NCBI GenBank assembly: GCA_023453125.1
Contig: JAEXUB010000278.1
Location: forward strand, 1 to 6,691
Length of the DNA stretch: 6,691 nt
From: Bacteroidota bacterium
GTDB taxonomy: Bacteria; Bacteroidota; Ignavibacteria; Ignavibacteriales; Melioribacteraceae
Direction: 5' to 3'
Shown: positions 1 to 6,308 of the stretch, piece after piece
How the letters are laid out: each line of letters starts with the position of its first letter
Numbering within the stretch: the first letter of the stretch is position 1
Translations under genes and position numbers: made by a program
Notes under the pieces: generated by a model
Databases searched by the model: none
What the model was told of the DNA's origin: nothing
The model's input: only the letters and a program-made list of their open reading frames with translations

Positions 1-1130
1 GCGTGGACTGGGATAAGATGAAGAAAACTTACGAACCTCTTGTTAAATATGTTAATCACCGTGCCGACCTTACTTACATTATCGGCGAGTTAATAGGTGA
101 ACTTAACATAGGACACGCATACGTCGGCGGTGGAGATTATCCGGTTCCTCAGAAAGTTGATATGGGGCTGCTTGGCGCAAGACTGGAAAGAGACGCTAAA
201 ACCGGTTTCTACAGGATTGCAAAAATTCTAAAGGGACAGAACTGGGATAAATCGCTCCGTTCGCCTCTTACGGAAATAGGAGTTAATGTTAATGAAGGGG
301 AATATATTATTGCAGTTGACGGTAAAAAGACAAATGAACTTACAGATATTTATCAGGCTCTCATAAATAAATCAGATAAACAGGTTACCTTGACTGTCAA
401 TTCACAGCCAAAGGCCGAAGGAAGCCGAGAGACAGTTGTTATCCCGATTCAGGATGAACACCCCCTCTATTATTTCAACTGGGTTGAAGATAATGTTGAG
501 AAAGTTAATAAGGCTACCGGAGGAAAGGTAGGCTACATACATATTCCCGATATGGGAGTTGCCGGATTGAACCAGTTCTCAAAATATTATTATCCCCAGC
601 TTAACAAAGAAGCATTGATAATTGACGACAGAGGAAACGGAGGAGGAAATGTTTCTCCGATGATTCTTGAAAGACTCAACAGAAAAATGTCTTTCATCAC
701 CATATCGAGAAATACAACTCCCAATGTTGACCCGAGCGGTACTCATATTGGTCCAAAGGTTCTTCTCTTCGATGAATTTTCGGCTTCGGACGGAGATATA
801 TTCGCTTACCGGTTTAAAAAGGCAAAACTGGGAGTTACAATCGGCAAGAGGTCCTGGGGGGGTGTTGTCGGTATCAGCGGCTCGCTTCCATTTATGGACG
901 GAGGAACCCTTAACAGACCGGAACATTCAAGGTACGACAATGAAGGCACAGAGTGGATTATGGAAGGCTACGGTGTTGACCCGGATATAATCGTTGACAA
1001 CGATCCTGCAAAGGAATTTGAAGGGATTGACCAGCAGCTTGACCGTGCAATTGAAGAGGCATTAAAGGAATTAAAGAAGAATCCTGTTAAGCTTGCCAAT
1101 CCTCCTAAATTTCCCGATAAAAGCAAATAA
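1..1130 (+). CDS. Tricorn-core-like S41 family peptidase, C-terminal part (5' end outside window)
   Basis: This is the C-terminal catalytic part of a tricorn-type serine peptidase (family S41), which degrades peptides. The reading frame is open to the left edge, so the GTG at 3 is probably not the true start; tricorn proteins are about 1,000 residues with N-terminal beta-propellers, so most of the protein would lie upstream. Counting from the codon at 3: a helical core domain with the catalytic His in 'NIGHAY' (H38), a PDZ-like region at about 55-150, then the catalytic alpha/beta domain with the glycine-rich 'DDRGNGGGN' (209-216), the nucleophile in 'EFSASDGD' (S262, with oxyanion-type D263), and the Glu in 'MEGYGVDPD' (E321). 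In archaeal tricorn a Ser precedes the His; here it is Gly37. The tail after about residue 345 is helical, then Pro/Lys-rich. Location is probably periplasmic, as for related bacterial proteins, but the signal peptide cannot be seen. Family call is strong; substrate is unknown. Confidence 0.9.
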   Translation, partial: VDWDKMKKTYEPLVKYVNHRADLTYIIGELIGELNIGHAYVGGGDYPVPQKVDMGLLGARLERDAKTGFYRIAKILKGQNWDKSLRSPLTEIGVNVNEGEYIIAVDGKKTNELTDIYQALINKSDKQVTLTVNSQPKAEGSRETVVIPIQDEHPLYYFNWVEDNVEKVNKATGGKVGYIHIPDMGVAGLNQFSKYYYPQLNKEALIIDDRGNGGGNVSPMILERLNRKMSFITISRNTTPNVDPSGTHIGPKVLLFDEFSASDGDIFAYRFKKAKLGVTIGKRSWGGVVGISGSLPFMDGGTLNRPEHSRYDNEGTEWIMEGYGVDPDIIVDNDPAKEFEGIDQQLDRAIEEALKELKKNPVKLANPPKFPDKSK

Positions 1131-1144
1131 ATAATAACATAAAA

Positions 1145-1165
1145 GGGCCCGGTAAAACCGGGTCC
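1145..1165 (+). other. GC-rich intercistronic hairpin without T-tract
   Basis: GGGCCCGG at 1145-1152 pairs with CCGGGTCC at 1158-1165 around a 5-base TAAAA loop: eight pairs, one of them G-U. It lies 14 bases after the peptidase stop codon. No T-run follows on the plus strand; instead the ribosome binding site of the next gene starts only a few bases later. It could be a weak or factor-assisted terminator, or a 3'-end stabilising/processing element between two co-transcribed genes. The stem is seen directly; the role is inferred. Confidence 0.55.
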
Positions 1166-1172
1166 GGCTAAA

Positions 1173-1177
1173 AGGAG
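1173..1177 (+). promoter_or_regulatory. Ribosome binding site of the exported OB-fold gene
   Basis: AGGAG lies 4 bases before the ATG at 1182. It supports that start codon and shows that this organism uses Shine-Dalgarno initiation at least for some genes. Confidence 0.7.
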
Positions 1178-1181
1178 CAGT

Positions 1182-1556
1182 ATGAAAAACATTGCAGTAA
1201 TTCTCTTCGCGGTTCTTATCCTGACCGGCTTTTCTCAGATAAGAGCGCAGAAAGTCTATTCTCCCGATCAGGCGAAATCCCTTGTAGATTCCCTTGTAAC
1301 AATTAAAGGGGAAGTCGCACAGGTATCAACTACAAGGAGCGGCCAGGTTTATCTTAATATGGGGGGTAAATATCCTAACAATACTTTTTCCGCGGTCATT
1401 CTTAAGAATAATCTTTCAAAGTTCGAGAACTACAAGGATTTTGAGGGAAAAGTTGTTGAAGTAACGGGAAAGGTAAAGATTTACAATAACAAGCCTGAAA
1501 TTCTCCTAAAGGAAAAGGAACAGATAAAGATCATCCCGGCGGAGAAAAAGAATTAA
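1182..1556 (+). CDS. Small exported OB-fold protein
   Basis: A 124-residue protein of unknown specific function. Residues 1-22 form a clear Sec signal peptide: Lys2, a hydrophobic run at 4-17, and a likely signal peptidase I site after 'IRA' with Gln23 at the new N-terminus, a pattern common in Bacteroidota. The mature part (about 37-116) reads as a single OB-fold: 'VTIKGEVAQV', a 'GQVYLNMGGKYPNNTFSAVI' stretch, then 'FEGKVVEVTGKVKIYNNKPEILL'. Strands alternate with tight turns as in the tRNA-anticodon/helicase-type OB family, often labelled nucleic-acid-binding in related genomes. An exported copy more likely binds something in the envelope than cytoplasmic nucleic acid, but no ligand can be named. 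The start is supported by an AGGAG four bases upstream. The gene follows the peptidase gene by 51 bases and is closed by a strong terminator. Confidence 0.85.
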   Translation: MKNIAVILFAVLILTGFSQIRAQKVYSPDQAKSLVDSLVTIKGEVAQVSTTRSGQVYLNMGGKYPNNTFSAVILKNNLSKFENYKDFEGKVVEVTGKVKIYNNKPEILLKEKEQIKIIPAEKKN

Positions 1557-1567
1557 ATTATTGAATG

Positions 1568-1596
1568 AATGCCGGATATTATCCGGCATTTTTTTT
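1568..1596 (+). terminator. Intrinsic terminator of the OB-fold gene
   Basis: A perfect 10-bp stem (AATGCCGGAT at 1568-1577 with ATCCGGCATT at 1581-1590) with a 3-base ATT loop runs into eight consecutive T (1589-1596). It starts 11 bases after the OB-fold stop. The end of the T-tract is also part of the stop codon of the convergent transporter gene. On the minus strand the stem is followed by a less regular T-rich stretch, so it may also work, more weakly, in the reverse direction. Confidence 0.93.
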
Positions 1597-2458
1597 ATCC
1601 GTTTTTCGGTTTAAATGCGGCAATTAGCATTACCGTTGATGTATAGATTATAACGCAGATTACAACCCATTTTAGTATCTCAAGGGGGAGCGATTTTACA
1701 ACGAATGCTGCTATAAGAACCGCAATTGATCCCGGAATTGCCATTACAAATGATGCCTTTCTGTTATATGCCCCCTCCTTAATGAATTTAGCCGAGGCAG
1801 CCGGCATCAGAAAAGCACAGGAAGCCATCATAATCGGAAATGCAACTTCGGGAGACATACCGAGCGCAAATACAAGCGCCATACAGGGGGCATAGAGCCC
1901 TATTCCGGCTGTCATAAGAGCTCCGAGAAGAAAATTAACTGCGACAGCAATTACAAGTTTAACTCCGGTAAGGCCTATAGAATTTCCTCCCCCTGTAATC
2001 CAGTTCATCTGGTTTGCAAACATAAAGAATGCCGCTATAAGCAGGGCGAATCCCATTACCATCCTGATTTTCTTTTCCGATAATTTGGAAACAATTCCGG
2101 CTCCGATTATGGAACCGATTGTTGCCGAGGCAATCATTGAAACCAGCGTAACAGTTTCCACTTCAACTATCTGGATGAATATTAATGCCTGCAGAAGAAC
2201 AGGGATTGCGTTGGATATATTTAACGTACCGGGTATCAGGCGGTCCTCTGTTTGCTTTGTGAATTTAAGCAGGGCGGTCTGCGGAGCAAAAGAGCCGATG
2301 CCAAGTACATCGAAAAAGTTTACGACAAAACCTATTACGGATGTCTTTACGATGCTTACTTTCTCAAGAACTTGTTTATGATTACGTATATCTCTAATGA
2401 GCACGTATCCATACCAGAGCGCAAGAATTATTAATGCAATCCAGATTGCTGTTACCAT
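1595..2458 (-). CDS. TauE/SafE-family (TSUP) membrane permease
   Basis: A 287-residue polytopic inner-membrane protein of the TauE/SafE family (4-TMS-duplicated TSUP carriers), proposed to move sulfite, organosulfonates or other small anions. Hydrophobic segments fill nearly the whole length, about eight. The family's repeated signature appears twice: 'NFFDVLGIGSF' (about 47-57) in the first half and 'NFLLGALMTAGIGLYAPCMAL' region (about 175-195) in the second, consistent with the internal duplication. The frame is open further up to a TTG at 2473, giving five extra residues, but I chose the ATG at 2458 because GAGGG lies 8 bases before it and the extra residues (RDRP) are charged and unlike a membrane-protein start. 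The gene stands alone on the minus strand, divergent from murI and convergent with the OB-fold gene. No sulfur-metabolism gene is adjacent, so the substrate is unknown. Confidence 0.88.
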   Translation of the reverse strand: MVTAIWIALIILALWYGYVLIRDIRNHKQVLEKVSIVKTSVIGFVVNFFDVLGIGSFAPQTALLKFTKQTEDRLIPGTLNISNAIPVLLQALIFIQIVEVETVTLVSMIASATIGSIIGAGIVSKLSEKKIRMVMGFALLIAAFFMFANQMNWITGGGNSIGLTGVKLVIAVAVNFLLGALMTAGIGLYAPCMALVFALGMSPEVAFPIMMASCAFLMPAASAKFIKEGAYNRKASFVMAIPGSIAVLIAAFVVKSLPLEILKWVVICVIIYTSTVMLIAAFKPKNG

Positions 2459-2582
2459 CGGCCGGTCCCTCAATTTAGTGAATGAATTTTAATCTGCAAT
2501 TTCAGAAAAAATATTACAATTATCATCCGAAATTTTTAGTTTAGCAGTAGCGGTTCGGCTTAGTTAGGGACAAATACAATTT
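2459..2582. promoter_or_regulatory. Divergent intergenic region between transporter and murI
   Basis: This 124-base AT-rich gap must hold the promoters of both the minus-strand permease and the plus-strand racemase. The minus-strand ribosome binding site (GAGGG) is next to its ATG. For murI only AGGGA at 2566-2570 is visible, 12 bases from the ATG, which is too far to be convincing. TACAAT boxes occur at 2515 and 2575 on the plus strand, but neither has a recognisable -35 element at normal spacing, so I do not call a specific promoter. Confidence 0.4.
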
Positions 2583-3356
2583 ATGGAGCAGCTATTGAAG
2601 ATCGCCTTTTTTGATTCGGGCATCGGAGGAATTACGGTTTTAAAGAATGCCGTCGAATTAATGCCCGATGAAGATTACATTTATTTTGCCGACACACAAA
2701 ACGTACCGTACGGCACAAAGCCCAAAGAAGATGTTAAGCGGTTTGTAATGCAGGCGGCAGACTTTCTAGCCTCAAAAGGAATTAAAGCGCTCGTGGTTGC
2801 CTGCAACACTGCAACATCTGTAGTAATTCAGGATCTAAGGGAAAAATTCGATTTTCCGATAATCGGAATGGAGCCTGCGGTTAAACCGGCAATTGTTAAT
2901 AACGGGGGGAAAAAGATTCTCGTAACTGCAACTTCCCTTACTTTAAGGGAAAGCAAGCTTGAATCACTTATAGAGACTCTTGAGGGGAATGAAAGAATTG
3001 AAAAGCTTCCTCTTGATCCGCTGGTTAAATTTGCTGAGAGCTTCGATATCGGCAGCAGGGAAGTAAGGGAGTTTTTAATTGATGCCTTCTCCCGATTTAA
3101 TCCTGACGAATTTGAATCTCTTGTACTCGGATGTACTCACTTTATTTTTTATAAACCCGTGCTAAAGGAGATTCTTCCCGCTTCAATAAAAATAATAGAC
3201 GGCAACGAAGGGACAATCAGGCATTTGATGGCGACTCTCAATAGCAGGGGCTTGCTCAGAAAAGGGAAAGGGGATATAGAATTCTATTCCTCCTGCGTTG
3301 AAGAGGGGGAGGAAAGGAAAGCCCTCCTGAAAGGGCTCCTTAAATTGGAGTATTGA
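2583..3356 (+). CDS. murI: Glutamate racemase
   Basis: Cytoplasmic cofactor-independent racemase that converts L-glutamate to D-glutamate for peptidoglycan precursor synthesis (substrate of MurD). All family landmarks are present in order: 'FFDSGIGGITVL' (D11, S12), 'VPYGTK' (41-46), the first catalytic Cys in 'ACNTAT' (C74), and the second in 'LGCTHF' (C184, followed by H186). The 'DG' pair at 206-207 before 'GTIRHL' also matches the family. Length of 257 residues is normal. The ATG at 2583 has no good ribosome binding site. An in-frame TTG at 2595 has GGAG six bases upstream and would give a protein starting Met-Lys-Ile-Ala-Phe-Phe-Asp, closer to the usual short lead-in; either start keeps all catalytic residues. 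It is divergent from the permease; the next gene follows after 172 bases. Confidence 0.96.
   Translation: MEQLLKIAFFDSGIGGITVLKNAVELMPDEDYIYFADTQNVPYGTKPKEDVKRFVMQAADFLASKGIKALVVACNTATSVVIQDLREKFDFPIIGMEPAVKPAIVNNGGKKILVTATSLTLRESKLESLIETLEGNERIEKLPLDPLVKFAESFDIGSREVREFLIDAFSRFNPDEFESLVLGCTHFIFYKPVLKEILPASIKIIDGNEGTIRHLMATLNSRGLLRKGKGDIEFYSSCVEEGEERKALLKGLLKLEY
3314..3341 (+). other. Hairpin in the last codons of murI, no T-tract
   Basis: AGCCCT (3320-3325) pairs with AGGGCT (3332-3337) around a 6-base loop, and flanking AAGG (3314-3317) can pair with CCTT (3338-3341) if two A are bulged out. It lies inside the coding sequence and is followed by A-rich, not T-rich, sequence, so it is not a classical terminator. 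It could be chance from the Lys/Leu codons of the C-terminus. Confidence 0.3.
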
Positions 3357-3494
3357 AATAAGACACATTAACCATTGATTATATAAAACTAAAGTAATTT
3401 TCCTTTTTCCCGATAATAATAGTAGAATCCACAAATTCTAATTCTCAGGGTCTAAAGGAGTGTATCATCCCGTCTTCTCATTCTGTGTTGAGGT

Positions 3495-3526
3495 ATTCCT
3501 TTTATTTAAAAACTAAATAGAGGAAT
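3495..3526 (+). promoter_or_regulatory. Hairpin covering the ribosome binding site of the FapA-like gene
   Basis: ATTCCTTT (3495-3502) pairs with AGAGGAAT (3519-3526, with one G-U), and after a single bulged T (3503) ATTTA (3504-3508) pairs with TAAAT (3514-3518), leaving a 5-base AAAAC loop. That makes 13 pairs. The 3' arm contains the AGAGGA ribosome binding site (3519-3524) of the gene starting at 3529. If formed in the mRNA it would block initiation, so translation could be controlled by temperature, a protein, or upstream translation. The structure is read directly; regulation is inference. Confidence 0.45.
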
Positions 3527-3528
3527 TT

Positions 3529-4923
3529 ATGCCCGATACTGTAACTGCCCAGGCTAATGTTCTAATTGAAGTAACCGATAGAAATATGAAAGCCTATCTC
3601 GAGGTTAAGAAACCGGAGGATGGGGCCGATCTTAATTTTACCTATCAGGAGCTGGTTGATATTATTGCCCAGAAGGGAATTGCGTTCGGACTTAATACCG
3701 ACCTTATTAAGGATATTGCCGATAATAAAAAGTGGGGGGAGAAATTCTTAATAGCAGAAGGGCTTGCCCCTCTTCCGGGGGAAAATGCAAGGCTTGAATT
3801 CACCTTCCCGACCGATAAATCATACCGTCCGCAAATTACCGAAGACGGGCATATAGATTACCACGAACTCTCTCTCGTAAACAGCGTTCAGAAGGATGGA
3901 ATCCTTATAACCAAGATTCCTGCTCAGCTTGGCAATAAGGGAATGAATATTATGGGGCAGGAGATTCCCGCGGTATTCGGTGAGGATATTAAGGTGCAGA
4001 CCGGACCCGGCACTGTTAAAGACCCGAAAGATAATCTTATCATACGCGCTTCCCAGGAAGGGGTTATCTTCTACGACAGCAGTAAATGCTATGTTGAAGT
4101 CCAGAAGATGTATCAGGTAAAGGGCTCGGTAGATTTTTCAACCGGAAATATAAATGTCAAAAGCTCAGTTGAAATTATGGGGGATGTTAAACCCGGCTTC
4201 AGCGTTAAGACCCCGTATAATGTCCAGATAAACGGTTCCGTTGAACAGGCTACAGTTATCTGCGACGGTACGCTTAAAGTAGCAAAAGGGGTATTGGGGG
4301 ATAACAAGCAGGTTTTACAGTCGGGGAGCGATATGCATCTCGGTTATGTAAATAACCAGATAATCAGGTGCAAAGGGAAACTCTATATTCAGACTGAAGT
4401 TAGGAACTCGATAATTGAATGCTGCGATGAAGTGCTTATAATGAAAAACATCGGCACAATTCTCGGCGGAAAGATTTTTGTAGCAAATAAACTTACAGCC
4501 TCTACCATAGGCAACAAGTATGATGTTCATACCGAAATTGAAGTGGGAATGAATTTTGAACTTAAGGAGAAACACGATAAGAAACGGGAAGAGATTTTCA
4601 ATCTCCACAAAGTGATTGAAAATGTGAACAAGAATATCTCGCTCATTTCCCACAGCGATCAGAATGAAGATAATGAGATTAAGCTTATTACTCTGAGGGA
4701 AGAAGCAGAGGCTTATATGAGGCAGCTAGATACCTTGCGTAAGGACCTGTTTGAGATAGAAAAAGAATTTTACAATGTAGAGAATCCGATGGTCATTGTC
4801 TCAAATAAAGTCTATCCGGGGGTATCAATCAGGCTGAGGCACGCTACTTACGAAGTTAAAGAGGAACTTCAGCATATTAAGTTCATTCTTGAGAACGACC
4901 AGGTCGCAGTTAAGAAACTGTAA
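3529..4923 (+). CDS. FapA family (DUF342) polymerised beta-helix protein
   Basis: A 464-residue soluble protein of the FapA/DUF342 family. The N-terminal domain (about 8-190) carries the family 'NKGMNIMGQEIPA' segment (136-148). From about 197 to 340 short repeated strands form the beta-helix ('GSVDFSTGNINV', 'VEIMGDVKPG', 'VQINGSVEQATV', 'LIMKNIGTILGGKIFVANKL'). A charged helical region at about 345-418 is likely an antiparallel coiled coil, and the chain returns to a strand motif 'VSNKVYPGVSIRLRH' (424-438), as is typical. There is no signal peptide or membrane segment, so it is cytoplasmic. In Vibrio vulnificus FapA links EIIA-Glc and flagellar assembly at the pole; no flagellar or PTS gene is visible here, so that role should not be assumed. 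ATG at 3529 has AGAGGA 4 bases upstream, inside a predicted hairpin. The next gene starts 107 bases on, without an obvious terminator. Confidence 0.88.
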   Translation: MPDTVTAQANVLIEVTDRNMKAYLEVKKPEDGADLNFTYQELVDIIAQKGIAFGLNTDLIKDIADNKKWGEKFLIAEGLAPLPGENARLEFTFPTDKSYRPQITEDGHIDYHELSLVNSVQKDGILITKIPAQLGNKGMNIMGQEIPAVFGEDIKVQTGPGTVKDPKDNLIIRASQEGVIFYDSSKCYVEVQKMYQVKGSVDFSTGNINVKSSVEIMGDVKPGFSVKTPYNVQINGSVEQATVICDGTLKVAKGVLGDNKQVLQSGSDMHLGYVNNQIIRCKGKLYIQTEVRNSIIECCDEVLIMKNIGTILGGKIFVANKLTASTIGNKYDVHTEIEVGMNFELKEKHDKKREEIFNLHKVIENVNKNISLISHSDQNEDNEIKLITLREEAEAYMRQLDTLRKDLFEIEKEFYNVENPMVIVSNKVYPGVSIRLRHATYEVKEELQHIKFILENDQVAVKKL

Positions 4924-5030
4924 AGTTTTAAAAATGTTTTTGCATTTGTAGATGCGCGTGAACTATTTTTGTGGTGTGTTTATGCTGACTAACGCATCAT
5001 AAGAAGAACTTTACAATTGTTGGGAATAGA
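4924..5030 (+). other. Gap before the MFS gene with short inverted repeats
   Basis: This 107-base AT-rich gap has no strong terminator: only a 4-bp GCAT/ATGC hairpin at 4942-4955 follows the FapA-like stop. GATGCG (4951-4956) recurs inverted as CGCATC (4993-4998), and ACAATTGT (5013-5020) is an 8-base palindrome just before the MFS start. A TACAAT box (5012-5017) overlaps that palindrome but lacks a well-spaced -35 element. These could be operator or promoter parts; each is short enough to arise by chance. Confidence 0.3.
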
Positions 5031-6305
5031 ATGGAAGAAAAACGCGCAGAAAAGAATCCGATGATTAATGTTTTCGGTGTAAGGGATTTCAGGCTTCTCC
5101 TTGCGGGGGCGGCAACTTCTCTTCTGGGAGATCAGCTCGTTCTGATTGCTACCCCGTGGCTTGTCCTAAAAATGACAGGGGATCCGCTGGCTCTCGGTAT
5201 TATTATGGCGCTCGAAGGAATTCCAAGGGCACTCTTTATGCTCCTCGGAGGGGCTGTTACAGACCGCTTTTCACCAAGGTTAATTATGCTCCTCTCCGAT
5301 ATAATCAGATTTGCGGTAATATCTCTGATGGCTTTGGCACTTTTTATGGGGAGCGTCCAGATCTGGATGCTCTACGCATTCGCTCTTGCATTTGGACTTG
5401 TGGCAGGTTTTGCGGTACCCGCGCAGAGCAGTATTATACCTCTTATCGTCCAGGAGAAAGACTTGCAGGCGGGGAATTCGGTTATTATGGGAATTACGCA
5501 GCTTGCCGGTTTTGTGGGGCCTACTGCGGCGGGAATCTTAATAGGCACAAGTTCCACTTCAATGAAAGGAATATTCCTTGCATTCGCGGTTGACGCGGTT
5601 ACTTTCGCAGTCTCTGCTCTATGCCTCTGGTTGATTAAAACAGGAAAGGTAAAAGAGGCTCCAACTGAAAAGGAGAATATCCTTAAGTCCATTAAGACCG
5701 GAATTGCCTATTTATGGAACGACAAACCGATGCGAGTAGTATTCTTTATTGTATCCGCTGTTAATTTCTTCTTTGTTGGACCTTTCCTGGTTGGAGTGCC
5801 GGTGCTTGCAGATACAAGGCTTAAAGAAGGGGCTGTGGCATTCGGAATTCTTATGTCTGCCGTTTCGGGGGGTAACCTTGCAGGTTTTATTCTTGCAGGT
5901 TCTCTTCCAAAACCGAAAGCGGCCTTTATGAAGAAATTTCTCGTTGCGGTCTTTGCCGGCTTTGGAGTGTTTACAATCTTGATAGGCTTTATTAATTCTA
6001 CCTGGGCAGACGCTATTCTTCTTGCCCTTCTTGGAATAGGAAACGGTTATATAGCAATCAACTTTTTCACCTGGATTCAGAAAAAGACTCCCCCTGATAT
6101 GCTAGGCAGGGTAATGAGTATCCTGATATTTGCCAATACGGGGCTCATTCCTGTCGCGCAGGCAATTTCGGGGGCTATGATAAAAATAGATTTAACAGCA
6201 TTCTTTATTGTGTGCGGTTCGGTTATTATTCTTGTATCGGCGGCAGGGGCATTCCTCCCCGAAGTTGACCGATTTGCCGAAGGGCTCACCGGAAAAGAGG
6301 ATTAA
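5031..6305 (+). CDS. MFS transporter, MFS_3/DHA3 efflux type
   Basis: A 424-residue inner-membrane secondary transporter with about twelve hydrophobic segments in two groups of six, split by a hydrophilic loop at about 204-231. It fits the MFS_3 / drug:H+ antiporter-3 branch (macrolide MefA-like and enterobactin EntS-like exporters): 'GDQL' in TM1 (33-36), the motif-A loop 'GGAVTDRFSPR' between TM2 and TM3 (73-83), 'VPAQSSIIPLIV' (129-140) with 'L..GNS' after it, 'GPTAAG' in TM5 (163-168), and the second-half loop 'PPDMLGRVMS' (354-363). The expected role is proton-driven export of a small hydrophobic compound or siderophore; the substrate cannot be read. The ATG at 5031 has only a weak GGGAA upstream; Met11 is an alternative but has no better site. 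A lipoprotein gene begins 3 bases after its stop, implying one transcript. Confidence 0.92.
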   Translation: MEEKRAEKNPMINVFGVRDFRLLLAGAATSLLGDQLVLIATPWLVLKMTGDPLALGIIMALEGIPRALFMLLGGAVTDRFSPRLIMLLSDIIRFAVISLMALALFMGSVQIWMLYAFALAFGLVAGFAVPAQSSIIPLIVQEKDLQAGNSVIMGITQLAGFVGPTAAGILIGTSSTSMKGIFLAFAVDAVTFAVSALCLWLIKTGKVKEAPTEKENILKSIKTGIAYLWNDKPMRVVFFIVSAVNFFFVGPFLVGVPVLADTRLKEGAVAFGILMSAVSGGNLAGFILAGSLPKPKAAFMKKFLVAVFAGFGVFTILIGFINSTWADAILLALLGIGNGYIAINFFTWIQKKTPPDMLGRVMSILIFANTGLIPVAQAISGAMIKIDLTAFFIVCGSVIILVSAAGAFLPEVDRFAEGLTGKED

Positions 6306-6308
6306 GGT

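Noticed and set aside
852..862. A run of seven G in the peptidase gene, suspected as a frameshift or slippage site.
   Set aside because: The frame is intact across it and encodes a conserved-looking Trp-Gly-Gly-Val; there is no alternative downstream frame of interest.
579..926. A 115-codon minus-strand open frame, and a 107-codon plus-strand frame at 667-990, inside the peptidase gene.
   Set aside because: Both overlap conserved catalytic sequence of the S41 peptidase in another frame, and their translations look like no protein family.
3423..3440. Inverted repeat TAGAAT/ATTCTA with a 6-base spacer between murI and the FapA-like gene.
   Set aside because: Six AT-rich pairs in an AT-rich gap are easily expected by chance; no T-tract or neighbouring promoter supports a role.
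3460..3516. An 18-codon open frame (GTG start) after AAAGGAG, ending in the loop region of the hairpin before the FapA-like gene; a possible leader peptide.
   Set aside because: The ribosome binding site touches the GTG directly, leaving no spacing, and the short peptide shows no attenuator-like codon run. Kept only as a remote option for coupling.
4315..4653. A 112-codon minus-strand open frame inside the FapA-like gene.
   Set aside because: It lies opposite a well-supported beta-helix coding region and has no ribosome binding site or recognisable domain.
5156..5692. Plus- and minus-strand open frames of 145 and 106 codons inside the MFS gene.
   Set aside because: They are frame shadows of conserved transmembrane segments of the transporter.
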